Shown: positions 8,673 through 17,189 of the stretch, piece by piece | How positions within the stretch are numbered: the stretch's first letter is position 1 | Layout: each line of letters starts with the position of its first letter | NCBI RefSeq assembly: GCF_037890675.1 | Contig: NZ_CP149574.1 | Location: forward strand, 744,001-808,000 | Reading direction: 5' to 3' | Length of the DNA stretch: 64,000 bases | DNA from: Methylovirgula sp. 4M-Z18 | GTDB taxonomy: Bacteria; Pseudomonadota; Alphaproteobacteria; Rhizobiales; Beijerinckiaceae | Program-made: the position numbers and the translations under genes | Notes under the pieces: model-generated | What the model was told of the DNA's origin: nothing | What the model saw: the letters and a program-made list of their open reading frames with translations, nothing else | Databases searched by the model: none

Positions 8673-9281
8673 ATGTTCCCTCATCCTATGTCCTCATCCT
8701 CGTCGCCGACCAAGAGCGGGTATTGGAACCTGCCGAACATCCTCACCTACGGCCGGGTCGTTGCCGTGCCGATCGTCGCCGCCTGCCTGTTCTGGCCGGA
8801 GACGCTCTGGATGCGATGGGTTGCGTTGGCGCTCTTTACCCTGGCGGGCATCACAGATTTCTTCGACGGATATCTCGCCCGCGCCTGGGCGCAGCAATCG
8901 TCGCTCGGCCGTATGCTCGATCCGATCGCCGACAAGCTGCTTGTCGCCGCCTGCCTGCTCGTTCTGGTCTACAACCAGACCATCACCGGCTTTTCGGTTT
9001 GGGCGGCGATCGTCATTTTGTGCCGCGAGATCCTGGTCTCGGGCTTGCGCGAATACCTCGCCGAATTGCGCGTCTCCGTTCCGGTCACAAAAGTGGCCAA
9101 ATGGAAGACGACGATGCAATTGATCGCGCTCGGCTTCCTGATCGCCGGCCGGGCGGGCGAGACGATTTTGCCGGGCACGATCGCCATCGGCCTGACGCTG
9201 CTCTGGGTCGCGGCACTGCTGACGCTCTATACGGGTTGGGACTATATGAAGGCCGGGTTCAAACACGTGGTGGATGAATAG
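8673..9281 (+). CDS. pgsA: CDP-diacylglycerol--glycerol-3-phosphate 3-phosphatidyltransferase
   Basis: PgsA makes phosphatidylglycerophosphate from CDP-diacylglycerol and glycerol-3-phosphate, the committed step to phosphatidylglycerol and cardiolipin in the inner membrane. The CDP-alcohol phosphotransferase signature D-x2-D-G-x2-A-R-x8-G-x3-D-x3-D is complete (DFFDGYLAR ... GRMLDPIAD), with several membrane helices around it. The length of 202 residues is normal. Two starts are possible: ATG 8673 with AGGA close by, or ATG 8688, giving a protein beginning Met-Ser-Ser-Ser. The gene runs directly into moaD, a common arrangement in Rhizobiales. Confidence 0.95.
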   Translation: MFPHPMSSSSSPTKSGYWNLPNILTYGRVVAVPIVAACLFWPETLWMRWVALALFTLAGITDFFDGYLARAWAQQSSLGRMLDPIADKLLVAACLLVLVYNQTITGFSVWAAIVILCREILVSGLREYLAELRVSVPVTKVAKWKTTMQLIALGFLIAGRAGETILPGTIAIGLTLLWVAALLTLYTGWDYMKAGFKHVVDE

Positions 9282-9282
9282 G

Positions 9283-9534
9283 ATGAAGGTTTTGTATTTC
9301 GCCTGGGTGCGCGAGCGGGTCGGCAAGGCCGACGAGATCATCGTGCCGCCGGACGAGGTCAAGACCGCCGGCGATTTCATCCATTGGCTGGCGGGCCGGG
9401 GCGACGAATATGCCTATGCCTTCGAAAATCCGAAGATCATCCGGGTCGCCATGGACCAGGCGCATGTCAAGCACGATGCGCCCATCGCCGGCGCTCGCGA
9501 GATCGCCCTGTTTCCGCCGATGACGGGAGGGTGA
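9283..9534 (+). CDS. moaD: Molybdopterin synthase small subunit MoaD
   Basis: MoaD is the sulfur-carrier subunit of molybdopterin synthase. Its C-terminal Gly-Gly is converted to a thiocarboxylate that donates sulfur to precursor Z (cPMP). The 83-residue product has the ubiquitin-like pattern and ends Phe-Pro-Pro-Met-Thr-Gly-Gly. The ATG at 9283 is one base after the pgsA stop; an upstream in-frame ATG at 9274 would overlap pgsA and add three residues. moaE follows after 7 bases, so the two subunits are co-translated. Confidence 0.95.
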   Translation: MKVLYFAWVRERVGKADEIIVPPDEVKTAGDFIHWLAGRGDEYAYAFENPKIIRVAMDQAHVKHDAPIAGAREIALFPPMTGG

Positions 9535-9541
9535 GCGCGGC

Positions 9542-9997
9542 ATGGCGAATGTCCGCATTCAGCGTGAGGATTTCGATGCGGGAGCGGAAACCGCGGCGCT
9601 GACCCGGGGACGCAAGGATATTGGCGCCGTGGTCACGTTCACGGGCCTGTGCCGCGACGAGGGCGGCACCTTGCAGGCCCTTGAACTCGAGCACTATCCG
9701 GGCATGGCCGAGGTGGAACTCACGCGGCTTGCGGGGGAAGCCGAGGCGCGCTGGCCGCTGCAAGGCGTGACCATCGTTCATCGGTTCGGCAAGATCGCCC
9801 CTGGTGAACAGATCGTGCTCGTGGTGACGGCGTCGGCGCATCGCGCGGCGGCCTTCGCGGCGGCCGATTTCCTGATGGATTATTTGAAGACCAAGGCGCC
9901 GTTCTGGAAGAAGGAACATCGGCCCGACGGATCGTCACCGGGCTGGGTCGCCGCGACGGAGGCGGATGATTCGGCCGCGCGCCGCTGGTCACGATAA
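9542..9997 (+). CDS. moaE: Molybdopterin synthase catalytic subunit MoaE
   Basis: MoaE forms a heterotetramer with MoaD and converts cPMP into molybdopterin in the cytoplasm. The 151-residue product shows the family blocks 'GAVVTFTGLCRDEGG', 'LELEHYPGMAE', 'HRFGKIAPGE', and the Lys-containing active-site segment 'KTKAPFWKKE' near residues 119-128. The C-terminal extension (Val-Ala-Ala-Thr-Glu and beyond) is slightly longer than needed. Its presence implies molybdoenzymes in this organism, though none is encoded here. Confidence 0.96.
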   Translation: MANVRIQREDFDAGAETAALTRGRKDIGAVVTFTGLCRDEGGTLQALELEHYPGMAEVELTRLAGEAEARWPLQGVTIVHRFGKIAPGEQIVLVVTASAHRAAAFAAADFLMDYLKTKAPFWKKEHRPDGSSPGWVAATEADDSAARRWSR

Positions 9998-10033
9998 TTT
10001 CGTCACAGAACCATTGTCCGAACGGGATCAGAT

Positions 10034-10594
10034 ATGAAGTATATTTTGCCTGTTCTACTCGGCCTGTGTCTGGCATCGGGAGCGGCGCGCGCGGAGGATT
10101 GGCCGCAAATCAGCACGCTGACCATCGCCCGCGGCATTTACAAGATCAGCCGTGCGCCAGGCATCGTCGAAACCCATAGCGAACATGGTTTTACCGAGCC
10201 TGTCGCCGATTTTCACCTTACCGAAAGCACGACAAATGTTCCGGCCTGTCTCGGCATGACCTTCGGCTTTCAATATGCGGTGATCGGCAAGCCGATCGGC
10301 ACCTCGCTGCCATTGCATAGCGTGACGATTCCGCCACAGGACATGCACGATCCGCAAGTGGCAAAGCCGATTCACACCGTCACGAGCGACTCCACCGGCC
10401 TGATCGGCGGCCAGGGGTTCAGCGCCTATACGTTCGATTATGCGTGGGAACTGGTGCCCGGCATCTGGACGTTTCAGCTTTGGTACGGCGAGCAGGAGAT
10501 CCTGGAAGAAAAGTTCAACGTGACGCTGAACTGCAACAATGTTTCCTGGTCACCCGAATTGCCGACTTGGCTGCGCAGCGCGGCGCTCAGATAA
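10034..10594 (+). CDS. Secreted DUF3859 family protein (copy 1)
   Basis: The 186-residue product has a clear signal peptide (residues 1-20, ending Ala-Arg-Ala before Glu-Asp). It matches the DUF3859 pattern: a 'GIY' strand near the N-terminus, 'VPACLGMTFGFQYAVIG', 'SVTIPPQDMHDP' and a closing 'DYAWELVPGIWTFQLWYG' segment. Function is unknown. The next gene encodes a diverged paralogue with the same blocks in the same order, so the pair arose by tandem duplication. Both are probably periplasmic beta-rich proteins. Confidence 0.85.
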   Translation: MKYILPVLLGLCLASGAARAEDWPQISTLTIARGIYKISRAPGIVETHSEHGFTEPVADFHLTESTTNVPACLGMTFGFQYAVIGKPIGTSLPLHSVTIPPQDMHDPQVAKPIHTVTSDSTGLIGGQGFSAYTFDYAWELVPGIWTFQLWYGEQEILEEKFNVTLNCNNVSWSPELPTWLRSAALR

Positions 10595-10626
10595 TTGACG
10601 TGAGTTATTGTTTGAGGGGGCTGCGC

Positions 10627-11208
10627 ATGCGGGGGCTCGCGCTGGCGACCGTGATCGCATCGATGATAGCGACGGCCGCTCATGCCGAGGCCGCCCATCT
10701 CGATGGCGTCAAGCTCCTCCGGCACGGGATCTTTCTGACGGTGCGCGACGAAACCAAGCCCGAAGTGCATACCAGGCTGGGGTTTTCGGTGACCGTCAAA
10801 GACATGAAATTCGTCACCGACGCCGTACAGGTCCCGGCGTGCCTCGGCTCGACGTTCGGTCATGAATTCCAGTTGATCGGCGCGCCCACCGGAGCGCTGG
10901 TTCCGATGCAGACGGTCGTGATTCCGCCGCGCCCGCTCAACGACCCCGCCGTGGATCAGCCCATCGCCAAGGCGATCACGACCTTTGCCGGCACCATCGG
11001 CACGGCGCGGGTGGATGTCTATAAATTCGATTACGATTGGGAAGTGCTGCGCGGAACCTGGACGTTCCAGGTCTGGCAGGGCGACCGGCTGCTGCTGGAG
11101 GATAAATTCGATGTGACCGGCGATTGCGCCGGCATCTCCGAACTGCGGCTGCTGCCAATGACGAGACTTGAACGAACTATGATTGCGGGGTTAAACACGC
11201 GCAGGTGA
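10627..11208 (+). CDS. Secreted DUF3859 family protein (copy 2)
   Basis: The 193-residue product starts at ATG 10627 after a GAGGGGG ribosome-binding stretch and has a signal peptide ending around Ala-His-Ala-Glu-Ala. It repeats the blocks of its neighbour: '[10 protein letters not shown]', '[19 protein letters not shown]', '[12 protein letters not shown]' and '[18 protein letters not shown]'. The frame is open further upstream (to 10444), but that would run through the end of copy 1 and bury the signal peptide. It ends 16 bases before purD. Function is unknown. Confidence 0.85.
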   Translation: MRGLALATVIASMIATAAHAEAAHLDGVKLLRHGIFLTVRDETKPEVHTRLGFSVTVKDMKFVTDAVQVPACLGSTFGHEFQLIGAPTGALVPMQTVVIPPRPLNDPAVDQPIAKAITTFAGTIGTARVDVYKFDYDWEVLRGTWTFQVWQGDRLLLEDKFDVTGDCAGISELRLLPMTRLERTMIAGLNTRR

Positions 11209-11224
11209 ATTGGATTTTGATCGT

Positions 11225-12490
11225 ATGCACATTCTGCTTCTTGGGTCCGGCGGCCGCGAACATGCTTTGGCACTGGCCCTGTCGAAAAGCCCTCTGCTGA
11301 CCCGGCTGTTTATCGCGCCCGGCAATCCCGGCACCGCACCGCTTGGCGAAAATGTCGTGCTCGATGTCGCGGACCATGCCGCCGTCGTTGCCTTCTGCCA
11401 TGTGATGAAGATCGATTTCGTCGTGGTCGGGCCCGAGGCGCCGCTGGTCGATGGCATCGTCGACAGCTTGCGGCAAAACAACATCCTGGCCTTTGGCCCC
11501 GACAAGGCGGCCGCGCAGCTCGAAGGGTCGAAGGGCTTTACCAAGGATCTGTGCCGCGACTTTCACATCCCGACCGCCGATTATCAGCGCTTTTCCGATA
11601 AGGCGGGTGCGCTCGGTTTCGTGCGGCGGAAAGGCGCGCCGATCGTGGTAAAGGCGGACGGGCTTGCGGCCGGCAAGGGCGTCGTGGTCGCCGCCACTGT
11701 CTCTGAGGCCGTCGAGGCGATCGAGATGATCTTCGCCGGCGCCTTCGGGGCCGCTGGAGCGGAAGTGGTGATCGAAGATTTTCTCGACGGCGAGGAAGTG
11801 TCCTTCTTCGCCCTGTGCGACGGAACTCGGGCGCTCGCGCTCGCCTCGGCGCAGGACCACAAGCGCGTGGGCGACGGCGACACGGGCCCCAACACCGGCG
11901 GCATGGGCGCCTATTCGCCCGCCCCCATCATGTCCGAAGCGATGAGCGCGCGCGTCATGCGCGAGATCATCGAGCCGACCGTTGCCGGCATGAAGGCGCG
12001 CGGCACGCCGTTCCGCGGCATTTTATTTGCCGGCCTGATGATCGGCCGCGATGGGCCGAAACTCATCGAATATAACGTGCGCTTCGGCGACCCCGAATGC
12101 CAGGTGATGACGCTCAGGCTGCAGGACGACCTGTTGGCGCTGCTGCTGGCGAGCGCCAAGGGCGATTTGCCGGAAGCGCCGGTGCATCTTAAGCCGCAGA
12201 CGGCGCTGACCGTCGTGATGGCGGCGGAGAATTATCCCGGCACGCCGAAAAAGGGGACGCAGATCAAGGGCGTGGAGCAGGCCGCTGCCGAGCCCGATGT
12301 GGTGATCTTTCATGCCGGCACCAAACTCGAGGATGGTAAGCTGATCGCCAATGGCGGCCGCGTTCTCAATGTCACGGCGCTCGGCCAGAATGCCGCCGAG
12401 GCGCAGGCCAAAGCCTATCGCGCTGTCGATCGCATCGACTGGCCCGGCGGTTTCTGTCGTAGGGACATCGGCTGGCGCGCCATATCCTAG
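11225..12490 (+). CDS. purD: Phosphoribosylamine--glycine ligase (GAR synthetase)
   Basis: PurD joins glycine to 5-phosphoribosylamine using ATP, the second step of de novo purine synthesis. The 421-residue product is the standard length. It starts '[16 protein letters not shown]' and shows the ATP-grasp blocks '[15 protein letters not shown]', '[12 protein letters not shown]' and '[13 protein letters not shown]'. An upstream TTG at 11210 would only add five residues; ATG 11225 fits the family. The C-terminus ends a little beyond the usual '[16 protein letters not shown]'. Confidence 0.97.
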   Translation: MHILLLGSGGREHALALALSKSPLLTRLFIAPGNPGTAPLGENVVLDVADHAAVVAFCHVMKIDFVVVGPEAPLVDGIVDSLRQNNILAFGPDKAAAQLEGSKGFTKDLCRDFHIPTADYQRFSDKAGALGFVRRKGAPIVVKADGLAAGKGVVVAATVSEAVEAIEMIFAGAFGAAGAEVVIEDFLDGEEVSFFALCDGTRALALASAQDHKRVGDGDTGPNTGGMGAYSPAPIMSEAMSARVMREIIEPTVAGMKARGTPFRGILFAGLMIGRDGPKLIEYNVRFGDPECQVMTLRLQDDLLALLLASAKGDLPEAPVHLKPQTALTVVMAAENYPGTPKKGTQIKGVEQAAAEPDVVIFHAGTKLEDGKLIANGGRVLNVTALGQNAAEAQAKAYRAVDRIDWPGGFCRRDIGWRAIS

Positions 12491-12509
12491 CTCTTCTTTA
12501 GGAGGTTTC

Positions 12510-13397
12510 ATGTCGGACACGCACGATCTGTTTCCAGGCTTTGCCTCCCATTGGATCGATACGGAAGCCGGCAAGATCTTTGCCCGGTCCGGCGGCTCGG
12601 GTCCGCCGCTCGTCCTCTTGCACGGGTTTCCGCAAACCCATGTGATGTGGCATCGCGTTGCGGCGCAGCTTGCCGAGCATTTCACCGTTGTGGCGATGGA
12701 TCTGCGCGGTTACGGCTGGTCGGCGGTGCCGCGCTCACACGGGGGCGAAGCCTATACGAAGCGCGCGATGGGCGAAGACGTCGTGGCGGTGATGGCCGCG
12801 CTCGGCCACGTGCGCTTTCGTGTCGCCGGCCATGACCGCGGTGCCCGCGTCGCCTATCGGCTGGCGCTCGATCATCCGGGCTGCGTCGAAAAGCTGGCGC
12901 TGCTCGATATTGAACCGACCTTCATCGTGTGGGAACAGCGTGAAGACGGCGGCGACGATGCGCCGCATTGGCCGTGGCTGGCGCGGCCCGAACCGCAGCC
13001 GGAACAGGACATCGCCCGCGATCCGCGTGCCTATGGCGACGACAAGCTGATAAAGTGGAGCAAGGCGCACGACTTGGGGATCTACGATTCGCGCGCCCTT
13101 GCCGCCTATCGCCAAAGCTTCACCGATCCCTTGCGCATCCATGCCTATTGCGAGGATTACCGCGCCGGTGCGAACCAGGATCGCGCCCAGGACGAAGAAG
13201 ACATGAAGCAGGGCAAAACGATTTCGTGTCCGGTTCATGTGATCTGCGGCAATTCGTATCTTGCCGGCGCGCCGCTCGCGACATGGCGCAGAACCTTCGC
13301 GCCAGAGGCGACGGGCGTCACGCTCGATTCCGGCCATTTCCTCGCCGAAGAAAACGCCGCGGCGACGCTCGCCGCCATGAAGGACTTTCTGCTATGA
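12510..13397 (+). CDS. Alpha/beta hydrolase, probable haloacetate (fluoroacetate) dehalogenase
   Basis: The 295-residue protein starts at ATG 12510 with AGGAGG at 12500-12505. The nucleophile elbow is Gly-His-Asp-Arg-Gly-Ala-Arg, so the nucleophile is Asp109, as in dehalogenases and epoxide hydrolases. Compared from memory with fluoroacetate dehalogenase RPA1163 of Rhodopseudomonas palustris, all active-site residues I can recall line up with offsets of 1-4: Asp109, Arg110, Arg113, Asp133, His153, Trp154, Trp183, Tyr217 and His276 (RPA1163 D110, R111, R114, D134, H155, W156, W185, Y219, H280). Reaction: hydrolysis of the carbon-halogen bond of haloacetate to give glycolate. No signal peptide, so cytoplasmic. 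Actual substrate range cannot be read from sequence. Confidence 0.85.
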   Translation: MSDTHDLFPGFASHWIDTEAGKIFARSGGSGPPLVLLHGFPQTHVMWHRVAAQLAEHFTVVAMDLRGYGWSAVPRSHGGEAYTKRAMGEDVVAVMAALGHVRFRVAGHDRGARVAYRLALDHPGCVEKLALLDIEPTFIVWEQREDGGDDAPHWPWLARPEPQPEQDIARDPRAYGDDKLIKWSKAHDLGIYDSRALAAYRQSFTDPLRIHAYCEDYRAGANQDRAQDEEDMKQGKTISCPVHVICGNSYLAGAPLATWRRTFAPEATGVTLDSGHFLAEENAAATLAAMKDFLL

Positions 13398-13849
13398 CGA
13401 TCAACTATCGCGCCGCGCAGCGCGAGGATGTGCCTGCCATTGTGGCGCTTTATGCGGACGACGCGCTTGGCCGCCAGCGCGAGGACAATCGGCAGCCCTT
13501 GCCGCAAACCTATTATGCGGCCTTCGCCAATATCGCGCGCAATCCGGACGCGCAGCTCATCGTGGCGGAGCAAGATGGCGAGATCGTCGGAACCTATCAG
13601 CTCAATATCATGCAAGGCCTTGCCATTCAGGGCATGGTGCGTGCGACGGTGGAAGCGGTGCGCATTGCCGCGCCTCTGCGCGGCGCCGGCCTTGGCTCGA
13701 AAATGATGCAGGATGCCATGCAGCGCGCTCGGCATGCCGGCGCCGCCATCCTGCAATTGACGTCGCACGGCAGCCGCGCCGACGCGCATCGCTTTTACGA
13801 GAAGCTCGGCTTCGAGAAATCGCATGCGGGGTTTAAATTGAAGCTTTAG
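13394..13849 (+). CDS. GNAT family N-acetyltransferase
   Basis: The 151-residue product begins at the ATG inside ATGA, overlapping the hydrolase stop, so the two are translationally coupled. It has the GNAT core: 'IVAEQDGEIVGTYQL' (beta 2-3), 'VEAVRIAAPLRGAGLGSKMM' holding the acetyl-CoA pyrophosphate loop R-G-A-G-L-G, and a C-terminal 'RFYEKLGFEKSHAGFK'. The acceptor substrate is unknown. Coupling to a haloacid dehalogenase is notable, but GNAT neighbours are frequent and the link may not be functional. Confidence 0.9.
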   Translation: MTINYRAAQREDVPAIVALYADDALGRQREDNRQPLPQTYYAAFANIARNPDAQLIVAEQDGEIVGTYQLNIMQGLAIQGMVRATVEAVRIAAPLRGAGLGSKMMQDAMQRARHAGAAILQLTSHGSRADAHRFYEKLGFEKSHAGFKLKL

Positions 13850-13877
13850 GTTCAGGTCCTAACTCGAAGGAGCGCGC

Positions 13878-14747
13878 ATGAGCAAAGTTCCTGTGCGGCA
13901 CGCAAAACCGGAACGCAAGGGCCCCACTCGCATCGCTCTGGCGCTGGGGGGCGGCGGGGCGAGAGGTTTGGCACATATTCTCGTGATCGAGGCGCTCGAC
14001 GAGTTGGGCTTGAGGCCGGACATCATCGCCGGCACGTCGATGGGCGCGATTGTGGGGGCGGCTTATGCGGCAGGCATGTCGGGCCACGACATTCGTCATC
14101 ATGTCGCGACAACCATGCGCGACCGTGCGGATGTCATGGCGCGGGTGCTGCGCGCGCGCGTTGGCACGATGCGCGACATGTTCCGGCAGGGGCTGAACAA
14201 TCCGATGCTGGTCGATGCCGAAGTGCTGCTCGATCTGTTCTGGCCCGAAATCGTGCCGGATCGTTTCGAGGATCTGCGCATTCCGTTCGTCGCCGTGGCG
14301 ACGGATTTTTTCGGCCGCAAGGAAGCGGTGTTTAAGGACGGATTGCTGGCACCGGCCGTTGCCGCGTCCATGGCGATTCCGGGTCTCTTGAAGCCGGTGC
14401 ACGCGATGGGTCTGACGTTGGTCGATGGCGGCTGCGTCAATCCGCTACCGTATGACCACTTGCCGCGCAGTATGTTTTCGATCGCCTGCGACGTCAGCGG
14501 CGGCTTGCTCGAGGGCGGGCGTGGCATCCCCGGCGCGCTCGAAGCGACCATCGGCGCGGTCAACATCATGCAGACGGCGATCCTGGCGCAGAAGCTGAAA
14601 GTGCATCAGCCCGACCTGCTGGTTTGCCCGCAACTCAATGGCATTCGCGCGCTGGATTTCTTCAAGACGAAAGAGATCCTGAAAGCTTCCGAGCCAATTA
14701 AGGACGAGATCAAACGCGGTCTTGGCGCGCGATTGGAGCAGGCATGA
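13878..14747 (+). CDS. Patatin-like phospholipase (RssA-type)
   Basis: The 289-residue protein has the patatin hydrolase motifs: the oxyanion loop Gly-Gly-Gly-Gly-Ala-Arg-Gly at 24-30, the nucleophile Ser54 in Gly-Thr-Ser-Met-Gly, and Asp183 in Val-Asp-Gly-Gly, which form the Ser-Asp dyad. There is no signal peptide or secretion domain, so it is a cytoplasmic or membrane-peripheral lipid acyl hydrolase like RssA/YchK rather than a secreted ExoU-like toxin. A good GGAG stretch precedes the ATG. Natural substrate unknown. Confidence 0.9.
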   Translation: MSKVPVRHAKPERKGPTRIALALGGGGARGLAHILVIEALDELGLRPDIIAGTSMGAIVGAAYAAGMSGHDIRHHVATTMRDRADVMARVLRARVGTMRDMFRQGLNNPMLVDAEVLLDLFWPEIVPDRFEDLRIPFVAVATDFFGRKEAVFKDGLLAPAVAASMAIPGLLKPVHAMGLTLVDGGCVNPLPYDHLPRSMFSIACDVSGGLLEGGRGIPGALEATIGAVNIMQTAILAQKLKVHQPDLLVCPQLNGIRALDFFKTKEILKASEPIKDEIKRGLGARLEQA

Positions 14748-14757
14748 GAGTCTTTCG

Positions 14758-14904
14758 CCGTCATTGCGAGCGTAAGCGAAGCGATCCATCTCCCAACCGA
14801 CGACAGTGATCGATTCCCTCGCGAAATCGCAAGCGCAACGGCCGCGACTGCGACAAATTATTGTGGTGCGTGGATGGATTGCTTCGCTTCGCTCGCAATG
14901 ACGG
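14758..14904. repeat. Inverted pair of a dispersed 'tcattgcgagcg' repeat
   Basis: The block at 14758-14789 (ccgtcattgcgagcg, then a variant of aagcgaagcgatccat) is found in inverted form at 14874-14904 (atggattgcttcgc...gcgagcaatgacgg type). The arms differ at a few positions, and 84 bases separate them. Units of this kind are scattered between genes in many Rhizobiales. Here it lies between the convergent patatin and lpxK genes, where the fold could act as a bidirectional terminator. Confidence 0.75.
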
Positions 14905-14916
14905 TGAAGGCCTCGG

Positions 14917-15903
14917 CTAACGTCCTTTGACCTTATTCAAAAGCGCCTTAACCGCGCCTTTATCCAAGAACTCCAATTCGACCGGCAGCGCGAGCGCGGG
15001 AAAATCCTTTGGCAGCCGCACCGCATCCTTTTCGGTCGTAACGAGCAGGGCCTTTTGCTGTTCCGCCTGCCGCTCGAGCCGCACGCGATCGATGGCGGAA
15101 AAAGCGTGATGATCGGCGAATGCGCGGGTGGCGAGCACGGTTGCGCCGCACGCGCTGACCGTGTCGAAGAATTTCTCCGGCCGGCCGATGCCGGCAAAGG
15201 CGATCACCCGCGCGCCATCGAGTCGCTCTGCAACTCCCGCATTGGGCATGAGACGGCCGCGCAGCACCGGTTTGTCTTGCGTCTGCGCGGCTTGCGCCAA
15301 GGGCCTTGCGCCGCGCAACTCGCCGATCATGATCAGCGCATCGGCATAGCGCATTTGCGCATCGAGCGGCGCGCGCAGCGGCCCGGCCGGAATGCATAGG
15401 CCATTGCCAACGCCCGAAGCGCCATCGACCACGGCGAACGTCAGCGTCTTGGTCAAGGACGGGTTTTGCATCCCGTCGTCCATGACGATGACACTTGCGC
15501 CCTGCGCCTCCGCTAAGTGCGCTCCAGCGACCCGGTCGGGCGTGACGACGACCGGCGCGACACGTGCCAGCAGCAGCGGTTCGTCGCCGACGTCGCGCGC
15601 GCTATGTTTCGATGGGTCGACGATGAGCGGGTTTGATCGCCGCGCGCCGCCATGGCCGCGCGAGAGAAATACGACGCGCTCGCCCATCTGCTGCAGCAGG
15701 TGCGCCAAGGCGATGGCCGTTGGGGTCTTGCCGGCACCACCGGCGACGAAATTGCCGATGCAGATCACCGGCACGCGCGCGCGCCAACCCGGTTTCGCCA
15801 TGCGTCGTGCCGTGATCGCGCCGTAGACTTTTCCCAGCGGCGTCAGCGTGCGGGCGAGGGGCCCCGTTTCGCTTTGCCACCAGAAATCCGGCGCTTGTTT
15901 CAC
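14917..15903 (-). CDS. lpxK: Tetraacyldisaccharide 4'-kinase (LpxK)
   Basis: LpxK phosphorylates the 4' position of the lipid A disaccharide at the inner membrane. The 328-residue product has the expected start 'PDFWW', the P-loop 'GNFVAGGAGKTP' near 52-63, the 'VVFLSRGHGG' block, and 'VIVMDDGMQN' with the catalytic Asp region. It is the last gene of a minus-strand lipid A/Kdo operon, and its ATG overlaps the waaA stop by four bases. This implies a lipid A with a 4'-phosphate, at least as an intermediate. Confidence 0.96.
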   Translation of the reverse strand: MKQAPDFWWQSETGPLARTLTPLGKVYGAITARRMAKPGWRARVPVICIGNFVAGGAGKTPTAIALAHLLQQMGERVVFLSRGHGGARRSNPLIVDPSKHSARDVGDEPLLLARVAPVVVTPDRVAGAHLAEAQGASVIVMDDGMQNPSLTKTLTFAVVDGASGVGNGLCIPAGPLRAPLDAQMRYADALIMIGELRGARPLAQAAQTQDKPVLRGRLMPNAGVAERLDGARVIAFAGIGRPEKFFDTVSACGATVLATRAFADHHAFSAIDRVRLERQAEQQKALLVTTEKDAVRLPKDFPALALPVELEFLDKGAVKALLNKVKGR

Positions 15904-17189
15904 TGATGCAACTCCATCGACATCTGCATCAGATAGGGCTCGATCGCGTGCATGATACGGCTCGTCGCGCCGCCTTGATGCTGCACCACCTCTTTGGCGA
16001 TGCGCGCCGTGCCGCGCAATTTCGACGCGTCGGTCAGGAAGGCCGCCAGCGCAATGGCGAGTTCCTCCGCATCTTCGACCATCAGGCCGCCATGTTCGGC
16101 GTCGAGGGTTTCATAAACTTCTTTGAAATTGCTGTATTCCGGACCGTGCAGAATGGCGCAGCCGAGCTTGGCCGGTTCGATCGGATTGGAGCCGAAACCG
16201 GTGAAGGTGCGGCCCATCAGGACGAGATTGCTGCAGCGGTAGAACAGCCCCAATTCGCCCATCGTATCGGCGAGATACACGTGGGTTCGCGGCGTAATGG
16301 TCTCATTCTTCGAGCGCGCCGCGACATTAAGGCCGAGTTTCGTCAATTGCGCATTGATCTCGCCGCCGCGATTGGAATGGCGCGGCACGATGATGGTGAG
16401 AAGTTCCGGAAAGCGCTCGCGCAGGCGCAGATGCGCATCGCCGCAAATCTCCTCTTCGCCTTCCCGCGTCACCGCGGCGGTCCAGACCGGCCGGTCGCCG
16501 ATGGCCGCCGTGAGCTCCGCGAGTTTCGCCGGATCGGCGGTTGGCGGCGGCACATCGTATTTCATATTGCCGGAGACGAGAACCCGCGGCGCACCGAGCC
16601 GCATGTAACGCGCAGCCTCGTCCTGGGTCTGCGTTAAAATCAGGTCGATCCGGCTCAGCAGCGCGCCGATCAGTTTCGGCAATCTTTGCCAACGTTTCAG
16701 CGACCGCTCGGACATGCGTGCATTGACGAGCACGAGCGGGATATGCCGCTCGTTCGTCTCGTAGACCAGGTTCGGCCAGAGTTCGGATTCTGCGACAAGC
16801 GCGAGATCGGGCCGCCAATGGTCAAGAAAACGCCGGACGAACGCCGGTGCGTCCAAAGGCAGGAACTGGTGCAGGCATCGCGCCGGCAGGCGCTGCGTGA
16901 GGATTTCGGCGGATGTGACGGTGCCCGTTGTGACCAGCACGAAAAAGTTGCGCGCCAGCAATTGATCGACCAGCGGCAGCAGCGAAATGCTTTCGCCCAC
17001 GCTCGCGCCGTGCAACCAGGCGAGGTTCCCGGCGGGGCGCGGAGCCGAGGCAAAGCCGCGCCGCTCCTTCAGCCGCGCACGGTCTTCTTTGCCCTTGGCC
17101 AGGCGCCAGGTCAGAAACGCGCCGGCAAAGGGGCTCAGCGCGCGCGTCGCGCCGCGGTAGAGGGTGAGGAGCGGGTGTTTCTTGATCAT
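15900..17189 (-). CDS. waaA: 3-deoxy-D-manno-octulosonic acid (Kdo) transferase
   Basis: WaaA (KdtA) transfers Kdo from CMP-Kdo to lipid IVA, building the inner core of lipopolysaccharide on the cytoplasmic face of the inner membrane. The 429-residue product shows the GT30 blocks: an N-terminal hydrophobic anchor region, 'WLHGASVGE', 'DLALVAESELWPNL', 'LVNARMSERS' and 'MGRTFTGFGSNPIEPAKLG' near the C-terminus. It overlaps both neighbours, DUF374 upstream and lpxK downstream, by four bases, indicating one tightly coupled operon. Confidence 0.96.
   Translation of the reverse strand: MIKKHPLLTLYRGATRALSPFAGAFLTWRLAKGKEDRARLKERRGFASAPRPAGNLAWLHGASVGESISLLPLVDQLLARNFFVLVTTGTVTSAEILTQRLPARCLHQFLPLDAPAFVRRFLDHWRPDLALVAESELWPNLVYETNERHIPLVLVNARMSERSLKRWQRLPKLIGALLSRIDLILTQTQDEAARYMRLGAPRVLVSGNMKYDVPPPTADPAKLAELTAAIGDRPVWTAAVTREGEEEICGDAHLRLRERFPELLTIIVPRHSNRGGEINAQLTKLGLNVAARSKNETITPRTHVYLADTMGELGLFYRCSNLVLMGRTFTGFGSNPIEPAKLGCAILHGPEYSNFKEVYETLDAEHGGLMVEDAEELAIALAAFLTDASKLRGTARIAKEVVQHQGGATSRIMHAIEPYLMQMSMELHQ

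Noticed and set aside
10444-10626. Upstream extension of the second DUF3859 gene
   Set aside because: It overlaps the end of the first copy in another frame and would put the signal peptide in the middle of the protein.
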